NCBI RefSeq assembly: GCF_001550095.1
Contig: NZ_LRUC01000008.1
Location: 62,001-126,000, forward strand
Direction of reading: 5' to 3'
From: Celeribacter ethanolicus
GTDB taxonomy: Bacteria > Pseudomonadota > Alphaproteobacteria > Rhodobacterales > Rhodobacteraceae
Length of the DNA: 64,000 nt
Within the stretch, counting starts at the first letter, position 1; each line of letters opens with the position of its first letter. Below are positions 37,999 to 48,675 of the stretch, piece by piece. Under the pieces are notes generated by a model. It saw only the letters and a program-made list of their open reading frames with translations. It was not told the DNA's origin and made no database searches. The translations under genes were made by a program, and so were the position numbers.

Positions 37999-40263
37999 TT
38001 ACTTGGTCTGGCCCACCTTGCAGGCGGCCAGGATCGCCATGTTCAGAATGTCGTTTACCGTCGAAACGGTTGAACAAATCTGAATAGGCTTGTCGACACC
38101 GGTCAGGATCGGCCCAATCACCGTCGCACCGGCCATTTCCTGCATCAGCTTGACGGAAATAGAGGCGGAGTGACGTGCGGGCACGACGAGAATATTGGCC
38201 GGACCGGAGAGACGACAGAACGGGTAAGAGGCCATCGCATCAGGGTTCAGCGCCACATCGACGGTCATCTCGCCATCGTATTCGAAATCGGCGCCACGGG
38301 CGTCGAGCACCTCGGAAGCGACATGCATTTTATGCGCGCGCTCCGACACCGGATAGCCGAAGGTCGAGAAGGAAGCGAAGGCCACGCGCGGCTCGATCCC
38401 CATGGACCGCGCAACACGGGCGGCAGCGATGGCGATGTCGGCGAGATCCTCTTCGACCGGCCATTCATGGACGAGCGTGTCGGCGATGAAGATGATCCGG
38501 CCCTTGTGCAGAAGCGCCGTGACACCGACCGCGCCATCCTGTGCCGTTGCATCGAACACAGAATTGATCCGGTCGAGCACATGGGCGGATTTGCGGGTCG
38601 CTCCGGTCACCAAGCCGTCGGCATGGCCATGGGCCAGCATCAGCGCGGAGAAGGCATGACGGTCGCGGGCGGCGAGACGGTGGATGTCCTTCTGGTCGAA
38701 ACCACGACGTTGCAGGCGTTTGTAGAGGAAATCCTTGTAATCCTGCAGGTGGCGCGTGTTGGCCGCGTTGACGATCTCAAGCTCGGAAATAGCTTCGCCG
38801 AGACCTTCTTCCTGCAGCTTGCGGCTGATCTCATCGGTACGCCCCACGACGAGCGCGCGACCGAACCCGCCCCGGTGGTAGGCCACAGCGGCGCGCAACA
38901 CACGGGGATCGTCGCCCTCGGCGAAGATCATCGTCGCCTGTTCCTGACGCGCGCGGGCATAGAGCCGTTGCAGAAGGTGCGCGGTCGGATCCATGCGGGC
39001 CTGAAGGTCCTGCGCATAGCCTTCCATGTCGATGATCGGACGACGGGCCACGCCGGTGTCCATCCCGGCCTGCGCCACGGCGGGCGGAATGGTGTAGATC
39101 AGACGCGGATCGAAGGGGGTCGGGATGATGTAATCGCGACCGAAGGACAGTTTCTGACCGTAGGCCAGAGCCACCTCATCCGGCACATCTTCGCGGGCCA
39201 GTGCCGCAAGGGCCTGAGCACAGGCGATTTTCATGTCGTCGTTGATCGCACGGGCATGGATGTCGAGCGCACCGCGGAACAGGTAGGGGAAACCCAGAAC
39301 GTTGTTGACCTGGTTCGGATAATCGGAGCGCCCGGTGGCAACGATGACGTCGTCGCGCACGGCATGGGCGTCTTCGGGCGTGATCTCAGGGTCGGGGTTC
39401 GCCATGGCAAAGATCACCGCATCGGGCGCCATGGATTTCACCATGTCCTGGGTGACGGCGCCTTTGGCAGACACGCCGAGGAAGACATCCGCGCCTTCCA
39501 TCGCCTCGGCCAGCGTGCGGGCATCGGTGACGGCGGCATGGGCCGATTTCCACTGGTTCATGCCCTCGGTGCGACCTTGGTAAATCACGCCCTTGGTGTC
39601 GCACATGATGCAGTTGTCGTGCTGAGCGCCCATCGCCTTGATGAGTTCGAGACAGGCGATCCCGGCAGCACCGGCGCCGTTCAGGACGATTTTACAATCC
39701 TCGATCTTTTTCCCGGAGAGGTACAGCGCGTTGATCAGACCTGCGGCACAGATCACGGCGGTGCCGTGTTGGTCATCGTGGAACACCGGGATATCCATCT
39801 GTTCCTTGAGCGTCTGCTCGATGATGAAACACTCGGGCGCCTTGATGTCCTCAAGGTTGATGCCGCCAAAGGTCGGCCCCATGAGACGCACGGCGCGGAT
39901 GATTTCTTCCGGATCGGTGGTGTCCAGTTCGATGTCGATGGAGTTCACGTCGGCAAAGCGTTTGAACAGAACCGCCTTGCCTTCCATAACCGGTTTGGAC
40001 GCCAGCGCGCCAAGATTACCGAGCCCCAGGACGGCCGTACCGTTGGAGATCACCGCGACGAGGTTGCCCTTGTTCGTATAGTCGTAGGCGGTTTCCGGCG
40101 TTTGCGCGATTTCCTCGCAGGGCACGGCCACACCCGGAGAATAGGCCAGCGACAGATCGCGTTGGGTCGACATGGGCACGCTGGGCGTGATGTCGAATTT
40201 GCCAGGGCGCGGTTCCATGTGGAACGTCAACGCCTCTTCGCGGGTCTGTTTGGTCTTTGACAT
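37999..40263 (-). CDS. maeB: NADP-dependent malic enzyme with phosphotransacetylase-like domain
   Basis: Decarboxylates malate to pyruvate with NADP. 754 residues, the usual two-part form. Residues about 1-430 are the malic-enzyme part ([49 protein letters not shown]). Residues about 435-754 resemble phosphate acetyltransferase ([22 protein letters not shown]), a domain thought to be regulatory and not catalytic. Divergent from mutS. Confidence 0.95.
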   Translation of the reverse strand: MSKTKQTREEALTFHMEPRPGKFDITPSVPMSTQRDLSLAYSPGVAVPCEEIAQTPETAYDYTNKGNLVAVISNGTAVLGLGNLGALASKPVMEGKAVLFKRFADVNSIDIELDTTDPEEIIRAVRLMGPTFGGINLEDIKAPECFIIEQTLKEQMDIPVFHDDQHGTAVICAAGLINALYLSGKKIEDCKIVLNGAGAAGIACLELIKAMGAQHDNCIMCDTKGVIYQGRTEGMNQWKSAHAAVTDARTLAEAMEGADVFLGVSAKGAVTQDMVKSMAPDAVIFAMANPDPEITPEDAHAVRDDVIVATGRSDYPNQVNNVLGFPYLFRGALDIHARAINDDMKIACAQALAALAREDVPDEVALAYGQKLSFGRDYIIPTPFDPRLIYTIPPAVAQAGMDTGVARRPIIDMEGYAQDLQARMDPTAHLLQRLYARARQEQATMIFAEGDDPRVLRAAVAYHRGGFGRALVVGRTDEISRKLQEEGLGEAISELEIVNAANTRHLQDYKDFLYKRLQRRGFDQKDIHRLAARDRHAFSALMLAHGHADGLVTGATRKSAHVLDRINSVFDATAQDGAVGVTALLHKGRIIFIADTLVHEWPVEEDLADIAIAAARVARSMGIEPRVAFASFSTFGYPVSERAHKMHVASEVLDARGADFEYDGEMTVDVALNPDAMASYPFCRLSGPANILVVPARHSASISVKLMQEMAGATVIGPILTGVDKPIQICSTVSTVNDILNMAILAACKVGQTK

Positions 40264-40401
40264 GCGCGCGTGCCTCCTCGTCGTCAGTCGGTCCTACTTA
40301 CCCACAGCCCGTGGGATGCTCAACAAAAAGAACGCGATCAGGGCCTTTACCTCACCCATCGGGGCGATAAGTTGGTCCGAAATCAAAACCGGAAGCCGAC
40401 A

Positions 40402-43050
40402 GTGTCCTCAGAACCTCCCGCCACGCCCATGATGGCGCAATATCTCGAAATCAAATCGCGACATCGCGACGCGCTCCTGTTCTATCGCATGGGCGATTTC
40501 TACGAGATGTTCTTTGACGATGCGATTGCCGCCTCCGAGGCGCTCGACATTGCCCTGACGAAACGCGGCAAACATGCCGGTGACGACATCCCGATGTGCG
40601 GCGTGCCGGTGCATGCGGCGGAAACCTATCTTTTGAACCTCATTCGCAAAGGCTTCAAAGTCGCGGTCTGCGAGCAGCTCGAAGACCCGGCGGAGGCGAA
40701 AAAGCGTGGCTCCAAATCTGTGGTCAAACGCGATGTGGTGCGATTGGTGACGCCGGGCACCCTGACCGAGGACAGCCTTCTCGATGCGCGACGGCACAAC
40801 TACCTCGCGGCCTATGCGGAAATCCGTGAAGAAGGCGCGCTCGCCTGGGTCGATATTTCCACGGGTGCGTTTCACGTCATGCCCTGCCCGCTGGTCGGTC
40901 TTGGCCCGGAACTGGCGCGGCTGAACCCGTCGGAAATCGTGGTTTCCGAGGCGCATGAGGCGAATTGGGCCGAATTTGTGCCTGATTTTCATGATCGCAT
41001 GACCGATCTGTCGCGCGCATCCTTTGACAGCACTTCGGCGCAGACACGACTGACGGAGCTTTTCAAAGTGTCTTCGATGGACGCGTTCGGGCAGTTCACC
41101 CTACCAGAGATTTCCGCCATGGGGGCGATCGTCGACTATCTCGACATCACCCAGAAAGGCAAGCTGCCGCTGGTGCGGCGACCGGTGCGGGAGAGCTTGC
41201 GCGGTGCGATGCAGATCGACGCCTCGACACGGCGCAACCTTGAGATCTCGCATTCCCTGTCCGGCTCGCGCGAAGGCGCGTTGATTGCCACCATGGACCG
41301 CACCGTGACCGCAGCGGGTGGTCGTCTTTTGGAACGTCGCCTTGCCAGCCCCTCGCGCGATGTCGCGGTGATCACCGACCGTCTCGATGCGATCACCTTT
41401 GCGATTGAAAACAGCCGTACAGCTCAGGCGCTGCGTGAAGCGCTGCGCAAAGTGCCGGATATGGAACGGTCCTTGTCCCGGCTTGGGCTCGACCGGGGAG
41501 GCCCCCGCGATCTGGCCGCCATTCGCAACGGTCTTGCTCAGGCGGAAAGCATTCGTGACATCCTTGTGGATGCGCCGATTTCGACACTAATCCAGCAGAA
41601 AATGACATTTTTGACGGATCATGCCGAGCTGATCGACCTGCTCGATGCAGCGCTTGTGGCAGAGCCGCCATTGTTGGCTCGCGATGGCGGTTTCATCGCG
41701 CCGGGTTACGACGAGGAGCTCGACGAATGCCGGACCCTGCGTGACGAAGGACGCGGGGTGATTGCCTCCTTGCAGAGGAAATATGCCGAGACGACTGGCG
41801 TGCAGTCCTTGAAGGTCAAGCACAACAACGTCCTGGGCTATTTCATCGAAACCACCTCGACCCATGCGGAGAAAATGTTGTCGGCACCGCTGTCGGAGAC
41901 CTTTATCCACCGTCAGACCACGGCCAATCAGGTGCGGTTCACGACGCTGGAACTGTCCGAGCTTGAGACCAAGATTCACAATGCCGGGGGACGAGCACTC
42001 GAGATCGAGAAACGGCTGTTCGAAGTGCTGCGCATGGCCATTCTGGAGCGTGCGCCAGCGATCAACGATGCCTCCGGGGCGCTTGCGGAACTGGATCTGA
42101 TCACATCTCTGGCCGATCTGGCGCAAAGCGAGGGGTGGACCCGTCCTGAGGTGGATTTGGGTCGAAAATTCGAGATCAAAGGCGGGCGTCACCCGGTGGT
42201 GGAACGCGCGCTTCGAAAACAGGGCGGCGAGAAATTCGTCGCCAATGACTGCGCCCTGTCGGACGGGCGTGACGGCGCGGCGATCTGGCTTTTGACCGGG
42301 CCGAACATGGCCGGTAAATCGACTTTCCTGCGACAGAACGCATTGATCGCACTGATTGCTCAGGCCGGGTCGTATGTCCCGGCGGAGCGAGCGCATATCG
42401 GCATCGTCTCCCAGCTCTTCTCCCGCGTGGGCGCATCGGACGATCTGGCGCGCGGGCGCTCGACCTTTATGGTCGAAATGGTCGAAACCGCCGCAATCCT
42501 CAATCAGGCGGATGACCGGGCCTTGGTGATCCTCGATGAGATCGGGCGCGGCACGGCGACCTATGACGGACTGTCGATTGCCTGGGCAACCTTGGAGCAT
42601 CTGCATGATGTAAACAAATGCCGGGCGCTTTTTGCGACGCATTATCATGAGATGACGTCGCTTTCCGACAAGTTGCCGGGGGCGGACAATGCCACCGTGG
42701 CGGTGAAGGAATGGGAGGGAGAGGTGATTTTCCTCCATGAGGTGATCAAGGGCAAAGCGGACCGGTCCTATGGGGTTCAGGTGGCGCGGCTTGCGGGCCT
42801 GCCCGATGCTGTCGTGGAACGGGCCAAATCTGTTTTGGAGGCTCTGGAAAAGGGTCAGGCGGAAAATGCCGCCAATCCGAAGGCGATCATCGACGATCTT
42901 CCGCTTTTCGCCGCCATACCCGCCGCGCCACCTCCGACCAAGGTCAAGGAAAGCGCCGTTGAAAAGGCATTGGCGGAGATTTTGCCGGATGATTTGACCC
43001 CGAGAGAGGCGTTGCAGGTGCTTTACGATCTGAAATCGAAACTGGGCTGA
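40402..43050 (+). CDS. mutS: DNA mismatch repair protein MutS
   Basis: Recognises mismatched bases and recruits MutL. 882 residues with the GTG start at 40402, which has GGAAG 6-10 nt upstream. A longer frame to 40270 adds a basic leader not seen in the family. The mismatch-binding FYEMF motif is in [15 protein letters not shown]. Walker [10 protein letters not shown] and Walker [17 protein letters not shown] are intact near the C-terminus, followed by ATHYHEM. Confidence 0.96.
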   Translation: MSSEPPATPMMAQYLEIKSRHRDALLFYRMGDFYEMFFDDAIAASEALDIALTKRGKHAGDDIPMCGVPVHAAETYLLNLIRKGFKVAVCEQLEDPAEAKKRGSKSVVKRDVVRLVTPGTLTEDSLLDARRHNYLAAYAEIREEGALAWVDISTGAFHVMPCPLVGLGPELARLNPSEIVVSEAHEANWAEFVPDFHDRMTDLSRASFDSTSAQTRLTELFKVSSMDAFGQFTLPEISAMGAIVDYLDITQKGKLPLVRRPVRESLRGAMQIDASTRRNLEISHSLSGSREGALIATMDRTVTAAGGRLLERRLASPSRDVAVITDRLDAITFAIENSRTAQALREALRKVPDMERSLSRLGLDRGGPRDLAAIRNGLAQAESIRDILVDAPISTLIQQKMTFLTDHAELIDLLDAALVAEPPLLARDGGFIAPGYDEELDECRTLRDEGRGVIASLQRKYAETTGVQSLKVKHNNVLGYFIETTSTHAEKMLSAPLSETFIHRQTTANQVRFTTLELSELETKIHNAGGRALEIEKRLFEVLRMAILERAPAINDASGALAELDLITSLADLAQSEGWTRPEVDLGRKFEIKGGRHPVVERALRKQGGEKFVANDCALSDGRDGAAIWLLTGPNMAGKSTFLRQNALIALIAQAGSYVPAERAHIGIVSQLFSRVGASDDLARGRSTFMVEMVETAAILNQADDRALVILDEIGRGTATYDGLSIAWATLEHLHDVNKCRALFATHYHEMTSLSDKLPGADNATVAVKEWEGEVIFLHEVIKGKADRSYGVQVARLAGLPDAVVERAKSVLEALEKGQAENAANPKAIIDDLPLFAAIPAAPPPTKVKESAVEKALAEILPDDLTPREALQVLYDLKSKLG

Positions 43051-43057
43051 GGACAAA

Positions 43058-43084
43058 AAAAGCCCCCGGATTTCGGGGGCTTTT
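43058..43084 (+). terminator. Bidirectional terminator between mutS and grpE
   Basis: AAAAGCCCCCG (43058-43068) and CGGGGGCTTTT (43074-43084) pair around a 5-nt loop. The convergent genes mutS and grpE can both use it. Confidence 0.88.
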
Positions 43085-43120
43085 CTATTGCTGGTCTCTG
43101 AGTTTTCAGGGCGGAATCTC

Positions 43121-43696
43121 TTATGCGGGCGTCGAGGATACACCGACCTGCGCCGGGCGCAGAAGACGGTCGTGGATCATGAAACCGACGTTCATCACCT
43201 GAATGATGTCACCCGCCTTGGTGCCCGGAACCGGCGCCTCGAACATGGCTTCGTGCTGGTTCGGATCGAATTTCTCGCCGACGTCCGGGGAAATGATCTG
43301 AATCCCGTGCTTGCCGAAGACGTTCAGCAATTCGCGCATGGTCAGTTCGATGCCTTCGATCAGCGCCGCCTGTTGTGCGCGCTGTTCCTCGGTGATCGCA
43401 TCGACCGCGCGTTTCATGTTGTCGAACACCGGCAACATGTCGCGCGCCAGTTTCGAACCGCCGTAATTCTCAGCCTCCTTGCGGTCACGATCCGCGCGCT
43501 TGCGGGAGTTTTCCGCATCGGCCACCGCCCGCATGAAGCGGTCCCTGAATTCGTCGCGCTCGGCACGCAGCGCGTCAAGCTCCGCCATAAAATCTTCGTC
43601 CCCCGGACCTTCAAGGGCCTCTTCAGAGGTGATGTCGATGATTTCTTCGACCCCGGTTTCGATTTCTTCAGACATGTCTTTTTTCGGATCCGTCAT
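43121..43696 (-). CDS. grpE: Nucleotide exchange factor GrpE
   Basis: Releases ADP from DnaK. 191 residues from the ATG at 43696, which has a GGTGG site 4-8 nt upstream; an ATG 15 nt earlier is also in frame. An acidic N-terminus is followed by a long coiled coil (AELDALRAERDEFRDRFMRAVADAEN) and the beta domain (DPNQHEAMFEAP, GDIIQVMNVGFMIHDRLLRPAQVGV). It is 11 nt downstream of hrcA. Confidence 0.96.
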   Translation of the reverse strand: MTDPKKDMSEEIETGVEEIIDITSEEALEGPGDEDFMAELDALRAERDEFRDRFMRAVADAENSRKRADRDRKEAENYGGSKLARDMLPVFDNMKRAVDAITEEQRAQQAALIEGIELTMRELLNVFGKHGIQIISPDVGEKFDPNQHEAMFEAPVPGTKAGDIIQVMNVGFMIHDRLLRPAQVGVSSTPA

Positions 43697-43707
43697 GTTC
43701 CACCTTT

Positions 43708-44772
43708 TCACGCCTTGCCGGACAAAATCCGCCCCACAAGCTGGGCCGTGTAATCGACGATCGGGACGATCCGCCCATAGTTCAGGCGAGTCGGTCCGAT
43801 GACACCCACGGCACCGATAATTTTTCGTTCAGCGTTCATATATGGAGAAACCACCAAAGAGGAACCCGAAAGAGAGAAAAGTTTGTTTTCAGAGCCAATG
43901 AAAATACGCACGCCCTCGCCGTCTTCGGTCAATTCGAGGAATTCGGCGATGTCGCGCTTTTTCTCCAAATCGTCGAACAGGGTTCTGATCCGGTCGAGCT
44001 CCTCCGCCTCCGCACTGTCGCCCAAAAGATTCGCGCGGCCACGCACGATCAGACGTTCGTAAGACGAGCCCTCGCCTTCCCAGAACGCCGCGCCGTTTTC
44101 GATCAGATCGGCCGCGAGGCTGTCGAGCTCCTGTCGGCGCAGTTTGATTTCGCGTTCGACCACGGAACGTAGTTCTGACAGGGTTTTACCCTCCGCCAGC
44201 GCATTGAGGAAATTCGCAGCCTCTCGGAGCGACGAGGGTGTTTGCCCCACGGGCGGCGTGAAAACGCGGTTCTCCACCTGCCCGTCGGCGAAAACCAGAA
44301 TGACAAGAGCTCTATCCGGCGCAAGACTGACAAATTCCACATGTTTCACCGGGGCTTCATGTTTCGGGGCCAGCACAAGGCTTGCCCCATGTGTCAGCCC
44401 CGAAAGCGCGGACCCGACGCGGTCGAGCATTCCGCCCACATCGCTGGCCTCGCTCCGCACCGTATGCTCCATCCTGGCACGCACATCGTCGGTGACCGTG
44501 CCGACCTCCAGAAGCCCGTCGACGAAAAGCCGCAAGCCAAGCTGGGTCGGCACGCGACCGGCGGAGACATGCGGGCTGTCCAAAAGGCCGAGATATTCGA
44601 GATCCTGCATCACGTTGCGGATCGTCGCGGCGGAAACCTTTTCGCTCATGCTCCGCGTGAGCGTGCGCGAACCGACGGGACCGCCACTGTCGAGATAGCC
44701 CTCGACCACACGCCGAAACACCTCCCGCGAGCGGTCGTTCATTTCGGCAATCAGATTGGCACGTTTGGTCAT
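43708..44772 (-). CDS. hrcA: Heat-inducible transcription repressor HrcA
   Basis: Represses heat-shock operons by binding CIRCE elements, usually groESL. 354 residues. The N-terminal winged helix has GGPVGSRTLTR and SAATIRNVMQDLEYLGLL; the C-terminal part has the HrcA domain with GPTRLNYGRIVPIVDYTA. The start is the ATG at 44772. A sigma70-like promoter lies just upstream, and I see no CIRCE element near it. It heads an hrcA-grpE pair. Confidence 0.95.
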   Translation of the reverse strand: MTKRANLIAEMNDRSREVFRRVVEGYLDSGGPVGSRTLTRSMSEKVSAATIRNVMQDLEYLGLLDSPHVSAGRVPTQLGLRLFVDGLLEVGTVTDDVRARMEHTVRSEASDVGGMLDRVGSALSGLTHGASLVLAPKHEAPVKHVEFVSLAPDRALVILVFADGQVENRVFTPPVGQTPSSLREAANFLNALAEGKTLSELRSVVEREIKLRRQELDSLAADLIENGAAFWEGEGSSYERLIVRGRANLLGDSAEAEELDRIRTLFDDLEKKRDIAEFLELTEDGEGVRIFIGSENKLFSLSGSSLVVSPYMNAERKIIGAVGVIGPTRLNYGRIVPIVDYTAQLVGRILSGKA

Positions 44773-44800
44773 TTTTCCTGCGTCTTGCGAGGCCTTCTGC

Positions 44801-44829
44801 AATTAAAAGACATCCGGGCGGAGGGTCAA
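44801..44829 (-). promoter_or_regulatory. Sigma70-like promoter of hrcA-grpE
   Basis: TTGACC (44829 to 44824), 17 nt, then TTAATT (44806 to 44801) on the minus strand. Transcription would start about 20 nt before the hrcA ATG. No RpoH-type element is seen here. Confidence 0.6.
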
Positions 44830-44893
44830 TGAGGCTTGCGCCTCCGAGCCCCTCTTCGCTATGTCTGCCGCAACAGATGCGGAAGGAACGATC

Positions 44894-45607
44894 ATGCGAC
44901 CCTCGGGTAGAAATTTAGACGAGATGCGACCGATTTCAATCGAGACCGGTGTGACAAAACATGCCGAAGGATCGTGCCTGATCCGCTGCGGCGACACCCA
45001 TGTGCTTTGTACCGCAACGATCGAGGAGCGCGTGCCGCCGTTCATGCGCAATTCCGGTCAGGGTTGGGTCACCGCCGAATACGGCATGTTGCCGCGCTCG
45101 ACCTCGTCGCGGATGCGTCGCGAGGCCACTCAGGGCAAACAAGGCGGGCGGACCGTTGAGATTCAGCGTCTGATCGGGCGCGCCCTTCGTGCGGGTGTGG
45201 ATCGCGTGGCCTTGGGTGAGCGTCAGATCACCATCGACTGCGACGTCATTCAGGCCGATGGCGGCACGCGTTGTGCCTCGATCACCGGCGGTTGGGTGGC
45301 CCTGCGACTTGCCATCAACAAGCTGATCAAGGCGGGCGACATCGTCACCGATCCGTTGATTTCCAATGTGGCCGCCGTGTCCTGTGGCATCTACGCCGGT
45401 CAGCCGGTTCTGGACCTCGATTATCCCGAGGATTCCGAGGCGGGCGTCGATGGCAATTTCATCATGATGGCCAACGGTCAGTTGATCGAAACCCAGATGA
45501 GCGCCGAGGGTGCCACCTATTCCCGCGCGCAGATGAACGAGTTGCTCGATCTCGCCGAAAAAGGCGTGGCGGAACTCGTGGCCGCGCAGAACGCGGCGGT
45601 GGCGTGA
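44894..45607 (+). CDS. rph: Ribonuclease PH
   Basis: Phosphate-dependent 3' exoribonuclease that trims tRNA precursors. 237 residues from the ATG at 44894, with GGAAGGA 7-13 nt upstream. Signatures are [44 protein letters not shown], and [14 protein letters not shown]. The pairing with hrcA divergently and rdgB downstream is a common arrangement in alphaproteobacteria. rdgB begins inside its stop codon. Confidence 0.96.
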   Translation: MRPSGRNLDEMRPISIETGVTKHAEGSCLIRCGDTHVLCTATIEERVPPFMRNSGQGWVTAEYGMLPRSTSSRMRREATQGKQGGRTVEIQRLIGRALRAGVDRVALGERQITIDCDVIQADGGTRCASITGGWVALRLAINKLIKAGDIVTDPLISNVAAVSCGIYAGQPVLDLDYPEDSEAGVDGNFIMMANGQLIETQMSAEGATYSRAQMNELLDLAEKGVAELVAAQNAAVA

Positions 45608-46227
45608 TGCGCGCGTTCGATGGCGACAAGCTCGTCCTTGCTTCGCACAACAAAGGCAAGCTTCGCGAGATCGCGGAGCTTATGGAGCCGTTCGGGATCG
45701 AGGTAATTTCCGCCGGTGAGTTGGGCTTTGAAGAGCCGGAAGAGACCGAGGACACATTTGCCGGAAACGCACGGATCAAGGCGCATTTTGCCGCCAAATC
45801 CAGCGGCCTCCCTGCCCTGTCCGATGACAGCGGCCTTGCGGTCGACGGTCTCGATGGCGCGCCCGGCGTGTATTCTGCGGACTGGGCCGAAACCCCCAAT
45901 GGCCGCGATTTCGCGATGGCGATGCAAAAGGTCTGGGACCGTCTCGAAGAGACGAATGCAGCCGAACCCCGCACCGCGAGGTTTTGTTGCACTCTCTGTC
46001 TCGCCTGGCCCGATGGCCATGACGAGATTTTCGAGGGCACCGTCGAAGGCCGGATTGTCTGGCCCGCCCGCGGACCGCATGGCTTTGGCTACGACCCGAT
46101 GTTTCTCCCCGATGGGGAAACGGAAACTTTCGGGGAAATGGATCATGCGCGGAAACAGGCGATGAGCCACCGCGCCGACGCGTTTCACAAACTGGTCTCC
46201 GGACCCTTCAAGGATCTCAACACATGA
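45607..46227 (+). CDS. rdgB: XTP/dITP diphosphatase (RdgB/HAM1 family)
   Basis: Hydrolyses inosine and xanthosine triphosphates to keep them out of nucleic acids. 206 residues from the ATG at 45607, which shares one base with the rph stop (TGATG). [12 protein letters not shown] is at the N-terminus, [20 protein letters not shown] is the active-site segment, and [10 protein letters not shown] follows. The last 4 nt overlap the ridA-like gene. Confidence 0.96.
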   Translation: MRAFDGDKLVLASHNKGKLREIAELMEPFGIEVISAGELGFEEPEETEDTFAGNARIKAHFAAKSSGLPALSDDSGLAVDGLDGAPGVYSADWAETPNGRDFAMAMQKVWDRLEETNAAEPRTARFCCTLCLAWPDGHDEIFEGTVEGRIVWPARGPHGFGYDPMFLPDGETETFGEMDHARKQAMSHRADAFHKLVSGPFKDLNT

Positions 46228-46607
46228 GCACCCGCAAACTGATCTCCTCCGGCTCTGATTTCGAGAAAGTCATGGGCTATTCCCGCGCCGTCGTGCAAGG
46301 CGACTGGTGTTTCGTCTCCGGCACCACCGGCTACGATTACGCCACGATGACCATGCCGGAAAGCATCGCCGATCAGGCGCGCAACTGTTTCAAAACCATT
46401 TCCGGCGTTCTGGAAGGCGAAGGCTTTTCGCTCAAGGATGCCGTGCGTGTGCAATACACGATCACCGATGCCGCACTTGTGGACGAGGTTGTCCCGGCGC
46501 TTGGTGAGTTTCTCGCCGATATTCGCCCCGCAGCCACCATGGTCGTTGCCGATCTCATCAAACCCGAGATGAAGATCGAAATCGAAATCACGGCGTTCAA
46601 GGGCTGA
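46224..46607 (+). CDS. RidA/YjgF family protein
   Basis: 127 residues. The RidA fold is recognisable from [55 protein letters not shown] and [21 protein letters not shown]. The conserved arginine that binds imino acids in classical RidA is not present in the usual place (ATMVV in place of RxxV), so this belongs to another subgroup and deaminase activity is uncertain. Coupled to rdgB by an ATGA overlap. Confidence 0.82.
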   Translation: MSTRKLISSGSDFEKVMGYSRAVVQGDWCFVSGTTGYDYATMTMPESIADQARNCFKTISGVLEGEGFSLKDAVRVQYTITDAALVDEVVPALGEFLADIRPAATMVVADLIKPEMKIEIEITAFKG

Positions 46608-46609
46608 TC

Positions 46610-47767
46610 GTGGAAGACTGGCAAAATGGTGGCTTCGGCCTCTACATTCATTGGCCGTTTTGCCAGTCGAAATGCCCCTATTGCGATTTCAATTCCCATG
46701 TTGCCGCGACAATCGATCAGACGGCATGGGAACGCGCTTACCTCTCCGAAATCGAACGTGTTTCACGGGAAACATCCGGCCGGGTTCTGAACACCGTGTT
46801 TTTTGGCGGTGGAACGCCATCCCTGATGGACCCAGAGCTTGTAAATGCCATTTTGAGCAAGGTTCGAGACTGTTGGACGCTTGCCAACGATGTGGAAATC
46901 ACACTCGAAGCCAATCCGACATCGGTCGAGGCCGGACGGTTTCAGGGCTATCGCGACGCGGGCGTCAATCGCGTGTCGATGGGGATTCAATCTCTGCATG
47001 ACGAGGATCTGAGGCGGCTGGGGCGATTGCATTCGGTCTCCGAGGCGCAGAAAGCCTTTGATATTGCGCGACACACCTTTGATCGCGTGAGTTTCGACCT
47101 GATTTATGCCCGTCAGGGCCAGACGAAGGAGGCCTGGCGCAAGGAATTGCGCGAAGCCCTGTCCATGGCGGTCGATCATATGTCGCTTTACCAACTGACG
47201 ATCGAACAAGGCACGGCCTTCGGAGATCGTTACAATCGCGGGCAGCTTCGGGATTTACCCACGGACGATGACGCAGCAGACATGTATTTCATCACTCAGG
47301 AAGAGTGTGAAAAGGCGGGAATGCCCGCCTATGAAGTATCTAACCATGCCCAAAAGGGCTCTGAAAGTCGCCATAACCTGATCTACTGGCGCTATGGCGA
47401 TTATGCCGGGATCGGCCCGGGTGCCCATGCGCGGTTAACACTTGGCGGCCAAAAATACGCCATCGACACCCCCCTATCGCCGCAGCTCTGGCTCGCGTCG
47501 GTCGAGCAAAAAGGCCATGGGGAAAATCCTCGCGAAACGCTCAGCGGTTACGATCAGGCCGTTGAGTACCTCATGATGGGACTAAGAATTACCGAAGGCG
47601 TCGAGATTGAGCGGCTCTCCATCCTTTTGGGTCAAGAATTTTCAATTGAAAACAATTACTTGATCGAAGATGGCTTTGTGAAAAAGGAAAAGGGCCGCCT
47701 TTTCGTGTCGGAAAAAGGCAAGCCCCTGTTGAATGCAATCATCCGGGATTTGATCCCCGAAGCTTAA
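46610..47767 (+). CDS. hemW: Heme chaperone HemW (radical SAM, HemN-like)
   Basis: 385 residues with a GTG start. The N-terminus has the radical-SAM cluster cysteines Cys18, Cys22 and Cys25 (CQSKCPYC) after GLYIHWPF. NTVFFGGGTPSLM and EANPTSVE follow. HemW inserts heme into respiratory enzymes and was long annotated as coproporphyrinogen oxidase; it lacks the extra N-terminal extension of HemN. The stop overlaps that of parB (convergent, 4 bp). A parS-like sequence lies in its coding region. Confidence 0.93.
   Translation: MEDWQNGGFGLYIHWPFCQSKCPYCDFNSHVAATIDQTAWERAYLSEIERVSRETSGRVLNTVFFGGGTPSLMDPELVNAILSKVRDCWTLANDVEITLEANPTSVEAGRFQGYRDAGVNRVSMGIQSLHDEDLRRLGRLHSVSEAQKAFDIARHTFDRVSFDLIYARQGQTKEAWRKELREALSMAVDHMSLYQLTIEQGTAFGDRYNRGQLRDLPTDDDAADMYFITQEECEKAGMPAYEVSNHAQKGSESRHNLIYWRYGDYAGIGPGAHARLTLGGQKYAIDTPLSPQLWLASVEQKGHGENPRETLSGYDQAVEYLMMGLRITEGVEIERLSILLGQEFSIENNYLIEDGFVKKEKGRLFVSEKGKPLLNAIIRDLIPEA
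46759..46774 (+). other. Imperfect parS-like site in hemW
   Basis: TGTTTCACGGGAAACA, one mismatch from the 16-bp parS TGTTTCACGTGAAACA. It encodes the peptide VSRET in hemW, 3 kb from parA/parB. Confidence 0.6.
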
Positions 47768-48672
47768 GCGCCCCGGGAAAGAATCGCGCAAAGCGTGTCC
47801 AGATCGTCCAGACTATCGTAAGAAATCGTCACGGAACCCTGCTCCGTACCCCCCTTATGCTCGATGGTCACTTTCATGCGGATAGCCGCAGAAAGATCGC
47901 CCTCAAGCGCGCGCGTATCCGCGTCTTTTTCGACGAAATTCTGCGTTTTCGGTGTTTTGGGCTGCGTTGGGGCCTTTTCTCCCTTCACCAGCTTTTCCGT
48001 CTCGCGGACGGAAAGCCCTTTGTGAATGATCTCACGCGCCAACTCGGACGGGTTTTCGGCGGTCACCAAAGCCCGTGCGTGCCCGGCGGAAAGCTGCCCC
48101 TCGATCACATAGGTCTGAACTTCGGAAGGGAGCTGCAAAAGACGCATCAGGTTCGCGATATGGCTTCGACTTTTGCCCAATGCTTCGGACAGTTTTTCCT
48201 GTGTATGACCAAAGCGCTCCATCAACTGCTTGTAGCCAGCGGCCTCCTCAATCGCGTTGAGATCGGAGCGTTGAATGTTTTCGATGATCGCAACTTCGAG
48301 CACTTCCGTGTCGGAATAATCGCGCACCAACACCGGAAGCTCATGCAAACGCGCAAGCTGCGACGCACGCCAGCGGCGTTCACCCGCGACGATTTCGTAT
48401 TCCCCGGCCTTGCGCGGGTTTTCACGCACGATCAGGGGCTGAATCACCCCTTTTTCACGAATCGACTCGGCTAATTCCTCCAAGGCAGGCTGATCGAAGG
48501 TCCGTCGCGGCTGATCCGGGTTGGCCGCAATTCTTTCGATTGGTACCATCATATCGGCACGGCGCGGTTCAGATGTGGTTTCCGAGGACACGTTCTCCTG
48601 CGTGACATCCGCCATCAAGGCGGACAATCCGCGGCCAAGACCTCTGTTTTTGGGTTTGCCCGATTGCGACAT
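47764..48672 (-). CDS. parB: Chromosome partitioning protein ParB
   Basis: CTP-dependent DNA clamp that loads at parS and spreads. 302 residues. GLGRGLSALMAD is the N-terminal ParA-stimulating segment. GERRWRA at 97-103 and ENIQRSDLN at 131-139 are the CTP-binding boxes. A helix-turn-helix (HTQEKLSEALGKSRSHIANLMRLL) follows at 156-179. It is 3 nt downstream of parA, the last gene of the mnmE-to-parB block. Confidence 0.97.
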   Translation of the reverse strand: MSQSGKPKNRGLGRGLSALMADVTQENVSSETTSEPRRADMMVPIERIAANPDQPRRTFDQPALEELAESIREKGVIQPLIVRENPRKAGEYEIVAGERRWRASQLARLHELPVLVRDYSDTEVLEVAIIENIQRSDLNAIEEAAGYKQLMERFGHTQEKLSEALGKSRSHIANLMRLLQLPSEVQTYVIEGQLSAGHARALVTAENPSELAREIIHKGLSVRETEKLVKGEKAPTQPKTPKTQNFVEKDADTRALEGDLSAAIRMKVTIEHKGGTEQGSVTISYDSLDDLDTLCAILSRGA

Positions 48673-48675
48673 GTT

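Noticed and set aside
38170-40260. 696-codon open frame opposite maeB
   Set aside because: Same antisense effect; ends next to the maeB start and has no ribosome-binding site.
44773-44893. CIRCE operator between hrcA and rph
   Set aside because: No TTAGCACTC-N9-GAGTGCTAA-like inverted repeat is present in this gap or upstream of dnaK.
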